This document shows, piece by piece, positions 33,485 to 41,173 of a stretch of DNA of 64,000 bases; position 1 is the stretch's first letter; the number at the start of each line of letters is the position of its first letter. The stretch covers positions 496,001 through 560,000 of the forward strand of contig CAWGEV010000005.1 of assembly GCA_963821705.1 (NCBI GenBank), read 5' to 3'. A program made the position numbers and the translations under genes. The notes beneath the pieces are model-generated. The model had not been told where the DNA came from. It did not search any database and saw nothing but the letters and a program-made list of their open reading frames with translations. The stretch comes from DASUPK01 sp963821705. Lineage in GTDB: Bacteria > Actinomycetota > Thermoleophilia > Solirubrobacterales > 70-9.

Positions 33485-33516
33485 TAAAGGGGTTGCTCCT
33501 GAGGAGCACCCTCCCA
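33482..33516 (+). repeat. hairpin repeat, copy 2
   Basis: The plus strand reads CATTAAAGGGGTTGCTCC, a 3-base loop TGA, then GGAGCACCCTCC. The stem TGCTCC/GGAGCA is perfect. It covers the region between the folP start codon and the divergent HAD gene and is inverted relative to copy 1 on the other side of folP. Confidence 0.7.
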
Positions 33517-33537
33517 TACCCAATACGGTTGCGGGCC

Positions 33538-34350
33538 TTGGCGTTCCGCTGTGTCTACACCGACCTCGACGGCACCCTGCTCGGGCGCTGGGGCTCCCTC
33601 TTCCGGGATTCGGAGGGCGGCTTCTCGATGCTCCAGGCGCGCGCCCTCGAGGCGTGCCACCGTGCCGACGTGGAGGTCGTCATCAAGTCCGGCCGCCGAG
33701 AGGCATCGGTGCTGGAGGACGCGAAGCTGATCGGCTCGCGCTCCTACATCGCGGAGGTCGGCTGCCTGGTGGTGATCGACGGCGAGCGCACCGTCTTCAC
33801 GGGCGACTTCGAGCCCGATCCCGGCAAGACCCTGGCAGAGACGATGGTCGATCGCGGCATCGCCGACGAGCTCTTCGAGCACTTCCAGGGGCGGCTGGAG
33901 TGGCACAGCCCGTGGCACCGCCAGCGCGAGCTGTCCCTCCTGTTCAAGGGGAAGGTCGATGTCGAGGAGGCCAACGGGTTCCTGGCCGAGCGCGGCCATC
34001 AGGAGCTCCGGCTGATCGACAACGGCGCGATCTTCGCCCCGATGGAGGGGATCGAGGGGCCAGCCCACGCCTATCACCTGCTTCCGGAGGGGGCGAGCAA
34101 GGCGAACGCGGTCACCTTCCACATGCGCGCCCGCGGCTACGCGCCGGAGGAGTGCATCGCGATCGGTGATTCGGTCGAGGACCTCTCGGTCGCGGACGTC
34201 GTCGGGCGCTTCTTTGTCCCAGCCAACGGACCGGAACGGGATCCGGCGCTGGCCGAGGCGATCGGCGGGAGGCCGAACGTGACCGTCACCGAGGGCCGGA
34301 TGGGCGAGGGGGTCTACGAGGCGATCGTCTCTACCCTGGCGGGCGCCTGA
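33538..34350 (+). CDS. HAD-superfamily sugar-phosphate phosphatase (Cof/MPGP-like)
   Basis: This protein is about 270 aa with HAD motif I (YTDLDGTLL) at its very start. GRREASVLEDAKLIG is near residue 60, the motif III lysine lies in EGASKANAVTFH, and motif IV is IAIGDSVEDLSVADVVG. The C2-type cap between motifs fits Cof-like enzymes that act on sugar phosphates or mannosyl-3-phosphoglycerate. I place the start at a TTG just before AFRCVYTD; another TTG lies 9 bp upstream. The longer frame begins inside the hairpin repeat and is unlikely. Its TGA overlaps the next ATG as TGATG. Confidence 0.82.
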   Translation: MAFRCVYTDLDGTLLGRWGSLFRDSEGGFSMLQARALEACHRADVEVVIKSGRREASVLEDAKLIGSRSYIAEVGCLVVIDGERTVFTGDFEPDPGKTLAETMVDRGIADELFEHFQGRLEWHSPWHRQRELSLLFKGKVDVEEANGFLAERGHQELRLIDNGAIFAPMEGIEGPAHAYHLLPEGASKANAVTFHMRARGYAPEECIAIGDSVEDLSVADVVGRFFVPANGPERDPALAEAIGGRPNVTVTEGRMGEGVYEAIVSTLAGA

Positions 34351-34793
34351 TGCGCAGCATCCACGTCACGCGCACGATCCCCGCGCCGCGCGAGCCGATC
34401 TTCGATCTGCTCGCGGACCACGCCAACTACGACCAATTCAGAGCTGTCAGCGGCTCCGAGCTGGTCAGGGAGGGCGACCCACCACCGAATGGGGTCGGCG
34501 CACTGCGCCGGGTCAGGGTCCAGGTCCTGCGCTTCCAGGAGGAGATCACCGCCTACCAGCGGCCGACCCAACTGGACTACCTGATCGTCAAGCTCAACGT
34601 CCCGTTCGATCATCGCGGCGGATCGATCACCCTGACCCCGGACGGCGGCGCGACCAGGGTGGACTGGCGGTCGAGCTTCAGGGTCCCCATCCCGGTCGTC
34701 GGCGGTCTGCAGGAGCTCGCCTGGCAGCCGCTGCTCGCACGCGGCTTTCGCCGTGTCCTGGAGGACGTCGAGCGGACCGTAGGCGGCTCCTAG
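34350..34793 (+). CDS. SRPBCC-domain protein
   Basis: This 147-aa protein has the START-like pattern: VTRTIPAPREPIFDLLADHAN at the N-terminus, a central IVKLNVPFDHRGGSITLTP sheet, and a C-terminal amphipathic helix (LARGFRRVLEDVER). It resembles the polyketide-cyclase-like group. It is coupled by 1 bp to the HAD phosphatase gene and followed 9 bp later by an NTF2-like gene, so the three are co-transcribed. The ligand is unknown. Confidence 0.82.
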   Translation: MRSIHVTRTIPAPREPIFDLLADHANYDQFRAVSGSELVREGDPPPNGVGALRRVRVQVLRFQEEITAYQRPTQLDYLIVKLNVPFDHRGGSITLTPDGGATRVDWRSSFRVPIPVVGGLQELAWQPLLARGFRRVLEDVERTVGGS

Positions 34794-34802
34794 CATCACC
34801 GC

Positions 34803-35222
34803 ATGACCGAGCCACTCGACCTGGAGGCTCTCGAGCAGCGCGTGAGGCGCGGCTATACGACCTTCATCGACGAGGGCGAGAACCGCTGGCTCGAGGAATT
34901 CACGACGCCGGACTTCGTCTGGGACATCGAGCCCCTCGGGCTCGGCCTCTACGAGGGCCGCGAGGCGTACCGGAAGTTCTACGAGGACTGGGTGAGCTCG
35001 TATGACGCCTGGTCGCTCGAGCTCGAGGTGCTCGAGGTGCCCGCCCCGGGCCTGACCGTCGCCGGGGTCGTGCAGCGGGGGACCCCCCGGGGTACCGACC
35101 AGTCGGTGGAGTTCCGCTGGGCCCAGGTCAGCGTCTGGGAGGGCGACAGGATCCGCAGGGCGATCAACTTCTCGACCATCGAGGAGGCACGGGCGGAGGC
35201 CACGCGGCTGGCTGAGGGTTAG
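34803..35222 (+). CDS. NTF2-like (SnoaL-type) protein
   Basis: This 139-aa protein has the cone-shaped alpha+beta NTF2-like pattern: an N-terminal helix pair (LEQRVRRGYTTFIDEGENRWLE), then FVWDIEPLGLG, GREAYRKFYEDWV, and VEFRWAQVSVWEGDRI. Family members are small-molecule isomerases, cyclases or binding proteins. It is the last gene of the HAD-SRPBCC-NTF2 run and ends convergent with clpP, overlapping its stop by 4 bp. Confidence 0.8.
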   Translation: MTEPLDLEALEQRVRRGYTTFIDEGENRWLEEFTTPDFVWDIEPLGLGLYEGREAYRKFYEDWVSSYDAWSLELEVLEVPAPGLTVAGVVQRGTPRGTDQSVEFRWAQVSVWEGDRIRRAINFSTIEEARAEATRLAEG

Positions 35223-35845
35223 CCGCGGCCGTTCGCCGAGAAGCCGGTCTTCCGCTCCTCGAGCTGCCGCTGCTCGATCACCTGGTCGATCAGCCCATAC
35301 TCGGCCGCCTCGTCCGCCTTGAAGAAGCGGTCGCGCTCCATGTCCTCATGGACCTGCTTCTTGGACTTGCCGGTGTGCTGCGCGTAGATGGCGTCGAGGC
35401 GATCGCGGAGCTCGAGAGTCTCCCTGGCGTGGATCTCGATATCCGCGGCAACGCCCTCGAAGCCGCCGCTGGGCTGGTGGATCAGGATCCGCGAGTTGGG
35501 GAGCGCCATCCGCTTGCCGCCGGCGCCGCCGGCGAGAAGCAGCGCTCCCATCGACATCGCGATCCCGTAACAGATGGTCCGCACGTCGGGCTTCACGAAC
35601 TGCATGGCGTCGTAGATCGCCAGGCCCGAGTAGACCACTCCGCCGGGGGAGTTGATGTAGAGCGAGATCTCCTTGTCGGGGTCCTCGGACTCGAGGTGGA
35701 TGATCTGGGCGACGGTCAGGTTCGCAACCTGGTCGTCGATCGCCGAGCCGAGGAAGATGACCCGCTCGCTGAGCAGCCGGGAGTAGATGTCATACGAGCG
35801 CTCGCCGCGCGCGCTCTGCTCAACGACGGTCGGGATTATCGGCAT
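35219..35845 (-). CDS. clpP: ATP-dependent Clp protease proteolytic subunit ClpP
   Basis: This 208-aa serine peptidase forms tetradecameric barrels fed by ClpX or ClpC unfoldases. The triad is intact: Ser98 in GIAMSMGALLL, His123 in ILIHQPSGG and Asp172 in ERDRFF. The residue before Ser98 is Met where E. coli and mycobacterial ClpP have Ala, which may mark a lineage-specific paralogue. AGGAGGT precedes the ATG at good spacing. The gene stands alone, without clpX, and its upstream region carries a 20-bp palindrome shared with the divergent SRPBCC-ArsR pair. Actinobacteria usually carry two or more clpP genes. Confidence 0.93.
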   Translation of the reverse strand: MPIIPTVVEQSARGERSYDIYSRLLSERVIFLGSAIDDQVANLTVAQIIHLESEDPDKEISLYINSPGGVVYSGLAIYDAMQFVKPDVRTICYGIAMSMGALLLAGGAGGKRMALPNSRILIHQPSGGFEGVAADIEIHARETLELRDRLDAIYAQHTGKSKKQVHEDMERDRFFKADEAAEYGLIDQVIEQRQLEERKTGFSANGRG

Positions 35846-35871
35846 CGGAGACCTCCTGGTTCGATTCGTTT

Positions 35872-35891
35872 GTGCAACCAACCGGTTGCAC
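35872..35891. promoter_or_regulatory. putative operator O1, perfect palindrome GTGCAACC-N4-GGTTGCAC
   Basis: An 8-bp perfect inverted repeat lies between divergent clpP and the SRPBCC gene. Its inner core is GCAAC-N6-GTTGC (35874-35889), the same core as O2. It is probably bound by the ArsR protein encoded at 36349. It could affect clpP as well, because it lies about 15 bp upstream of the clpP ribosome site. Confidence 0.6.
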
Positions 35892-35911
35892 GTCCTGTTA
35901 CGGTACCATAG

Positions 35912-35927
35912 GCAACCATGAAGTTGC
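35912..35927. promoter_or_regulatory. putative operator O2, GCAAC-N6-GTTGC over the start codon
   Basis: The same 5-6-5 core as O1 recurs 38 bp downstream, centre to centre, and straddles the ATG at 35918. A TACCAT -10-like box (35904-35909) sits just before it, suggesting a leaderless mRNA, so a bound repressor here would block initiation. Confidence 0.55.
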
Positions 35928-36352
35928 GAGACGAGACAACTCCCGCTGAGCAGCGTGACGGCAGGGCGCCCTGGGTCGAGAGGGAGACCCTCGTTGAGGC
36001 TACTCCGGAGGAGGTCTGGGAGGCGCTCACCGACAAGGAGCGCCTGGAGGAGTGGCTCGCCCCCGACGTGGAGCTCGATCCGGTGGAGGGCGGCGAGATC
36101 GCCGTCCGCGACGGCGACGACCGTCGCACCGGGACCGTCGAGACGGTGGAGGAGAGCGAGCGCTTCGCGTTCACCTGGTCCCGGCCCGGAGAGGGCGAGA
36201 GCTTCGTCGAGTTCACGATCGAGGCCATGCCAGGCGGCAGCCGCGTGACCGTCGTCGAGACCCCGATCGGGCCGACCGCGATGGTCTTCGGCGGCTGGAG
36301 CTCGCGGCTCCCTCGGCTGGGCGGGTCACTGCGATTCACGCTCGTCGCTTGA
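35918..36352 (+). CDS. SRPBCC (AHSA1-like) protein paired with ArsR, second module
   Basis: This 144-aa protein has an AHSA1-like fold: VERETLVEATPEEVWEALTD (residues 20-39), EEWLAPDVELDPVEGG, and a C-terminal WSSRLPRLGGSLRF. It is the first gene of a two-gene operon; the ArsR partner follows with a 4-bp overlap. The order is the reverse of the module at 17955-18786. No ribosome site precedes the ATG, which fits leaderless translation. The ligand is unknown. Confidence 0.85.
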   Translation: MKLRDETTPAEQRDGRAPWVERETLVEATPEEVWEALTDKERLEEWLAPDVELDPVEGGEIAVRDGDDRRTGTVETVEESERFAFTWSRPGEGESFVEFTIEAMPGGSRVTVVETPIGPTAMVFGGWSSRLPRLGGSLRFTLVA

Positions 36353-36684
36353 GGGCACCGGCGCACCGACACGTCGACGCGGTCTTCGACGCGCTCTCGG
36401 ATCCCACCCGCCGGCGGGTGGTCGAGACCCTGGCGCGCGGCGGCACCGTCACCGCGAGCGGGCTGGCCGCGCAACTCCCGATCACCAGGCAGGCGGTGGC
36501 CAAGCACCTCTCCGCCCTTCGCGGCGCGGAGCTGGTCAGCGCGTCGAAGATCGGCCGCGAGACGCACTACAAGCTTCGCCCACAGCCGCTCGACGAGGCG
36601 GCTCACTGGATCCAGATGGTGAGCGCCGAGTGGGACGACCGCCTCGAGGCGCTCCGCCGATCGCTGGCCAAGAGGCGTCGCTAG
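36349..36684 (+). CDS. ArsR-family repressor, second module
   Basis: This 111-aa winged-helix protein opens VDAVFDALSDPTRRRVVETL, the same ArsR subtype as at 17955. The recognition helix is in ITRQAVAKHLSALRGAELV. It lacks a metal-binding cysteine pair. The TTG start overlaps the SRPBCC stop (TTGA), which explains why no ATG is found. A basic C-terminus ends RRSLAKRRR. It probably represses its own operon through the GCAAC-N6-GTTGC sites upstream. Confidence 0.88.
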   Translation: MRAPAHRHVDAVFDALSDPTRRRVVETLARGGTVTASGLAAQLPITRQAVAKHLSALRGAELVSASKIGRETHYKLRPQPLDEAAHWIQMVSAEWDDRLEALRRSLAKRRR

Positions 36685-36693
36685 CGGTTTCTC

Positions 36694-38126
36694 CTACTTC
36701 GTCGCTCTCCGCTCGTAGGCGCCGATGTCGGGCTTCTTGTCCCGCCTGACGCCGCGCTGATCGACGCGAACCGCATCGGGATCCGCGTGGCCGATCGCCC
36801 TCGAACCCTTCATCAGCGCGATCGTCTTGGTGGGGCCGCCGTTGTCGGCGAGCTTGCCCAGCTTCAGCTTCCCGCCGAACAGGTCGGTGGGCCCGTAGCC
36901 GGTGCAGCCGTCGGCGCTGCCGATCAGGTTGTGCCCCAGCGACAGGAAGCCGGCCGGATGCGAACGGAGTGAGCAATCGGACGGGATAGAGCGCGTCTGG
37001 CTGGTCGCGACGGTGTTGAGGGCCACCACCGTGTTGTGGATGCTGCCGCTGTCGTCCGCCGTGAAGTAGATCCCCCCGCCCGAGCCCACGTGCTGCCCTT
37101 CGCCGGTATCGAGCCCCGTGTTCGCCCGGTTGCGAACGATCGTGACGTAGTCAAGCACCACGGTCGCGTGGCTCCCGGAGTCGATGATGTCCTCCGAGCC
37201 GATCCCGCCACCGTCCTTGCCGGCGCTGTTGTTGGCGACCGTTGAGTTCTGGATCTCGAGTGTCGCCGTCGGTCCCTCCGGCGGGGCGCTGAGGCCGATG
37301 CCGCCACCGGAACCGAAATAGGCTGCCGCTTCGTTGCCGGAGATGGTCGAGCGGTTGACTTCTGCCCGCGCACCCGCGTCGATGCCCAGCCCGCCCCCCC
37401 GGATCCCCCGGACTCGTTGCCTGCGAGGGTCGACTTGAAGAGGGATGCGCTCCCGCTCTTCGAGATGAAGATTGCTCCTCCCGGGCCGGTGGCCTTGTTG
37501 CCCTTGAGCCGCGTCCGGTCGAGCTTGAGCTCGCCGCCGCTGTTGACGAAGATGGCGCCGCCGCTGCCGTTGGCTAAGAGGTTGCTCGGGTGAAGGTCGG
37601 CCGTGTTGTTGACGAGGCGACTGTTGTGGATGTCGAGGATGCTGCCGCGGATCGCCCCGCCGGCACCGGCGTCGCCTGCCACGGTGCGGGCGTGACCGTC
37701 TCGCAGCGTGACACCGTTCAGTGTCAGGGAACCGTCAAAGATGCGGTCGATGCCGTTGGCGTCGATCGTCGCCCGATCGGTCTTCCCGCCACCCTTGGTC
37801 TTGACGACCAACGGCCCCGACGTGATGTCGAGATCACCGGTCAGCGCGGCGTTCTCGCCGGCGCCTTTCCGGGTGAGCACGTAGCGCTTGCCGGGGCGCA
37901 GCAGGATCGTCGCTGGCGTGCCGCTGGCGTTGGAGGCGATCACCGCTTCACGCAGGGAGCAGTCCCTCGGCTTGCAGCCGTTGGGCGCCGGGTCATCGGT
38001 ACGGGTCGGGCGGTAGGTGACTGCAGAGGCGGCGGAGGCCGTCGCCAGCAGCGCGACTGCGGCCAGGCAGCCCGCCAGCAGTCCGCTGGTCCGGGGCGTC
38101 TTCGAAAGCTTCGTCAGGCGTCTCAT
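36694..38126 (-). pseudogene. CSLREA-type beta-helix surface protein, broken by a frameshift
   Basis: The N-terminal part (ATG at 38126) has a signal peptide, a CSLREAV motif near residue 58, and right-handed beta-helix repeats with GGAIF-type turns. The C-terminal part (36694-37393) continues the same repeats in another frame (GSGGGIGLS, GSGGGIYFT) and ends with PDIGAYERR. The break is in a run of seven C (37394-37400, G on the coding strand); one more G would join the frames into about 478 aa. It may be a sequencing error, a phase-variable tract, or true decay. Such proteins are cell-surface adhesin- or pectate-lyase-like; no enzyme motif is visible. Confidence 0.8.
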
Positions 38127-38258
38127 CAGTTCCTCGGTAGCTCTAACACCGGTACTCGCCTCGCAGAGCGTGCCAAGCGAAGTTCGTTCCGACATCAGAG
38201 GTTCCCACCGGCTCCAAGCGTGGAAGGGGGCCGCCCCGAGGCCGCTAGGCTCCCCGGC

Positions 38259-38966
38259 ATGGCCGAGGCCACCGTCGCCGAGGAGGAGTACCTCCAGACG
38301 ATGTTCTGGCTGGAGGAGGCGGGGCTCCAGATCAACGGAGCCAACATCGCGCGAGCGATGCAGCTCTCGCCTCCCACCGTCCACGAGATGATCGGGCGGC
38401 TCGAGGACGACGGCTACGTCGAGCGGGCGGACGACAAGTCGCTCACCTTCACCGAGCGCGGCCGCGGCGAGGCGCAGGCGATCGTCCGGCGCCACCGGCT
38501 GATCGAGCGCTTCCTGACCGACGTGCTCGGCATCCCCTGGGACGAGGTCCACGAGGAGGCCGAGCGCCTGGAGCACGCGATGTCGCCGGTTCTGGAGGAG
38601 CGCATGCTCGCGGCCATCGGCGACGCCAAGACCTGCCCGCACGGGCACCCCATCATCGAGGGGGTTCGGGAGGAGGGCGTGCTGCTGGCCGACGTCGAGC
38701 CGGGGGCGGACGTTGTGATCCTGCGCTTCGAGAACGAGGCGGAGGAGCTCCTCCACTACCTGAAGGGGACCGGGCTCCACCCGGGGCTGGCGGGCAAGCT
38801 GGAGAGCTCCGACGACGAGGAGGTCGTGGTGAGCTCCGACGGCGGCCGCCACGCGGTCACCAAGAGCGTCGCCGAGACCGTGTCGGTTCGAGCCGACCCG
38901 GCGCCGCCGCCCCGGCCCCCGCTGCCGGACCAGCTGGTCATCTCGAGCGACCGCTACGGACGCTAA
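38259..38966 (+). CDS. DtxR/MntR-family metal-dependent regulator
   Basis: This 235-aa protein has an N-terminal winged helix (VAEEEYLQTMFWLEEAG, then LSPPTVHEMIGRLEDDGYV). The dimerisation domain carries metal ligands: RRHRLIERFLTDVLG, EVHEEAERLEHAMS and CPHGHP. The C-terminal part (residues 145-210) is the SH3-like FeoA domain (GVLLADVEPGADVVIL), and a proline-rich tail ends the protein. It probably senses Fe or Mn. I chose the ATG of MAEATVAE, as the frame upstream runs antisense to the beta-helix gene. No metal transporter is adjacent, so its targets are elsewhere. Confidence 0.9.
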   Translation: MAEATVAEEEYLQTMFWLEEAGLQINGANIARAMQLSPPTVHEMIGRLEDDGYVERADDKSLTFTERGRGEAQAIVRRHRLIERFLTDVLGIPWDEVHEEAERLEHAMSPVLEERMLAAIGDAKTCPHGHPIIEGVREEGVLLADVEPGADVVILRFENEAEELLHYLKGTGLHPGLAGKLESSDDEEVVVSSDGGRHAVTKSVAETVSVRADPAPPPRPPLPDQLVISSDRYGR

Positions 38967-39012
38967 GTCGCCCAGTCACGTCCCGTTTACCAATCCTTAG
39001 CCCCAGCTGAAG

Positions 39013-39040
39013 TTGACGGCTCGAGACTTCTTGCTACGCT
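39013..39040 (+). promoter_or_regulatory. promoter of the 59-aa protein gene
   Basis: TTGACG (39013-39018) and TACGCT (39035-39040), spaced 16 bp, resemble -35 and -10 boxes. A leader of about 40 bases follows, with a GGGGGA ribosome site before the ATG at 39088. Confidence 0.5.
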
Positions 39041-39087
39041 CCACCGAGCATAGTCGAGTAAGTCACTCAACAAACGGGGGAAAAGCA

Positions 39088-39267
39088 ATGGAAGCAAGCA
39101 CCCGTACGATCATCACCGACCGCAACATCGCCGAGCGCAGGCTGATCGCCATCGCCAGGGCGATCGAGGCCCACCGCAACGAACAGAAGCGCAAGCCCTA
39201 CCCGACGCGCGCCGAGGACCTCAACCTCTATCGCCGCGCCCAGGAGATCCTGGACCACCGGATCTAG
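39088..39267 (+). CDS. small charged helical protein, unknown function
   Basis: This 59-aa protein is rich in Arg, Glu and Ala with almost no hydrophobic core. ERRLIAIARAIEAHRNEQ is a likely long helix, followed by KPYPTRAEDLNLYRRA. A GGGGGA ribosome site and its own promoter support translation, and its stop overlaps the convergent aminotransferase stop by 4 bp. The shape suggests a nucleic-acid- or protein-binding helix pair; no family is recognised. Confidence 0.7.
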   Translation: MEASTRTIITDRNIAERRLIAIARAIEAHRNEQKRKPYPTRAEDLNLYRRAQEILDHRI

Positions 39268-40378
39268 GCCGCCGCCTCCGTGTTGGATGCGCCGGCGCGC
39301 ACGCGCTCGAGGGCGCGAGCCAGGCGCTGAACCCCCTCGGGGACGTCGGCCGCCGGCACCGGCGCGAACGAGAGCCGCAGGCTGGATGCCCCGCCCTGCA
39401 TCATGAAGTCGGGGCCCGCGACGAACGTCACGCCCTCCTCCTTCGCCTCGGCGAGGAGAGCGGTCGTGTCGACGTCCTCCTTCAGGTCGAGCCACAGGAA
39501 GTAGCCGCCCTCGGGGACCACGAACTCGGCCTCCGGAATGTGCTCGTGTAGCGCGTCGACGAGGGCATCGCGCCGCTCGCGGAGCGCCGCGTTGACGACC
39601 TTCAGGTTCTCGTCCAGCCCGCCGGAGCGGCAGAGCTCGTAGACGATCGACTCCGCGAGCATGTTCGGAGAGATGTAGGTCTCGTTGGCGCGCTTGGCGA
39701 GAGTGGCGATCCGCTCGCTCGGTCCGACCAGGTAGCCGACGCGGACCCCCGGGCTGACCGACTTCGAGAACGAAGACGCGTGGATCACTTGGCCCGCGGT
39801 GTCCATCTCGAGCATCGTCTCCGCGCGCGACTCGTCGAACGAGATCAGGCGGTAGGGGTCGTCTTCGAAGAGCGTGAAGCCGTTGTCCGCGGCGAGGCGC
39901 ACCAGCGCCCCCGCTTCTCCAGGGACAGCGTGCAGCCGGCGGGGTTGTGGAAGTTGGGGATGATGTGTGCGAGGGCCACCTGTCCGTCGGAGCAGGCGGC
40001 CTCTACCGCGGCGGGGTCGACGCCGTTTGCCTCGAGGGGTGCCCCGATCAGGGCGGCACCGGCCTGCTTCAGCAGGAGGAGCGTGCGATCGTAGGTGGGC
40101 TGCTCGACGACCACCCGGTCTCCCTCGGAGACCAGATGCCTGAAGAGGAGCGCGGCCGCCTCCATCGAGCCGTTCGTGACCATGACCTGTTCGGGCTCCA
40201 CACTGTGCAGCTCCGCGATCCACTCGCAGAGCCCGGGATGACCGCGCCCCGTGCCGTAGCTGAGCGCCTTCTCCCAGTCGGATTCGAGCGCGTGCGCGGC
40301 CGCCTCCCGCACTGCCTCGTGCGGGAGGATGTCGGCGCTGGGAGCGCCGCGAGCGAAGCTGATCGTCCGTTCGGCCAT
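39264..40378 (-). pseudogene. PLP-dependent aminotransferase (MocR/LysN-like), frameshifted
   Basis: The two frames together make one fold-type I aminotransferase of about 371 aa. The first half (start at MAERTISFARG) contains YGTGRGHPGL and VTNGSMEAAALL and ends near NFHNPAGCTLSLEKR. The second half begins ALVRLAADNGFTLFEDDPY and holds the PLP lysine in SSFSKSVSPGVRVGY. The break is at a run of five C (39908-39912); one more G on the coding strand restores the frame. It resembles 2-aminoadipate/aromatic aminotransferases without the DNA-binding part of MocR. It may be intact in the cell if this is a base-calling error. Confidence 0.85.
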
Positions 40379-40530
40379 CGGCGCATCGAGTATACGAACG
40401 GTGCGATACTCAGCCGCAGCGGGGATGAAGGCCGCGAAGTGGCAGGACGCCTCCCCTGTTGGCAGGGATGCCAACCCGGGGCGGGGAGGCCCATTCCCAG
40501 CGCCCGACCCGTTGGCAATACTGTTGGCCG

Positions 40531-41169
40531 ATGCCGGCGTCGCTCGAGATGGTGAAGATCGCGCTGCAGGCTTACGGCAACGGCGACTGCGAGATCACGC
40601 TCGCGCTCGCCGATCCGCTGATCCGCTGGGACGAGCGCGCCTCGCGGCTGGACGGCGACCTGGTCTGGGGCCACGACGACGTGCAGAGGGCGATGCGCCG
40701 CTACCTGGACGGTTGGGAGTCCTACAGCTTCGAGGTCGAGGACATCGCCGAGGTGGGGCCCGGCAAGGTGGTCGGCATCTGCCGGGAGCGGGGCAAGCCG
40801 AAGGACGGCGTGGCGGTCGACCGCCGCTTCGGCGGGCTCTGGGTGGTCGAGGAGGGCAAGATCGTCTCCTGGGCGACCTACCTGTCGCCGAAGGAGGCGG
40901 TGAGCGCCGCCAAGGAGCTCCTCGGCGGCCGCCTCGACCAGTCGCAGGTCAAGCGACGGACAGGGCCGGCGGAGGTCCCGCAGCCCCTGGCCCAGCCGGC
41001 CGCTGAGCCCCAGGCCGAGCCGGAGCCCGCGGAGCCGATCGTGTCGGCCGAGTCGCCTCAGACCGAGGAGCGCCCGCGCAAGAAGGCCCTCACCAAGAGC
41101 GAGGAGCAGAAGCGCGCCGCTCGCGCCCGCGCCAAGCTGCGCAAGCGCTCCTCGCGCCAGACGGCGTAG
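40531..41169 (+). CDS. NTF2-like domain protein with basic low-complexity tail
   Basis: This 212-aa protein has an NTF2-like domain (residues 1-125), with WGHDDVQRAMRRYLDGWESY and RFGGLWVVEEGKIVSWATYLSPKEAV. A Pro/Ala/Glu-rich linker (about residues 140-175) leads to a strongly basic tail (KKALTKSEEQKRAARARAKLRKRSSR). The tail looks able to bind nucleic acid or an acidic protein. The ATG gives the domain its natural start. It is convergent with sucD, with a 4-bp gap. The function is unknown. Confidence 0.78.
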   Translation: MPASLEMVKIALQAYGNGDCEITLALADPLIRWDERASRLDGDLVWGHDDVQRAMRRYLDGWESYSFEVEDIAEVGPGKVVGICRERGKPKDGVAVDRRFGGLWVVEEGKIVSWATYLSPKEAVSAAKELLGGRLDQSQVKRRTGPAEVPQPLAQPAAEPQAEPEPAEPIVSAESPQTEERPRKKALTKSEEQKRAARARAKLRKRSSRQTA

Positions 41170-41173
41170 GAAC

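Noticed and set aside
37590..38258. N-terminal extension of the DtxR-family frame
   Set aside because: It runs antisense to the surface-protein gene and has no similarity; the ATG at 38259 gives the normal family start.
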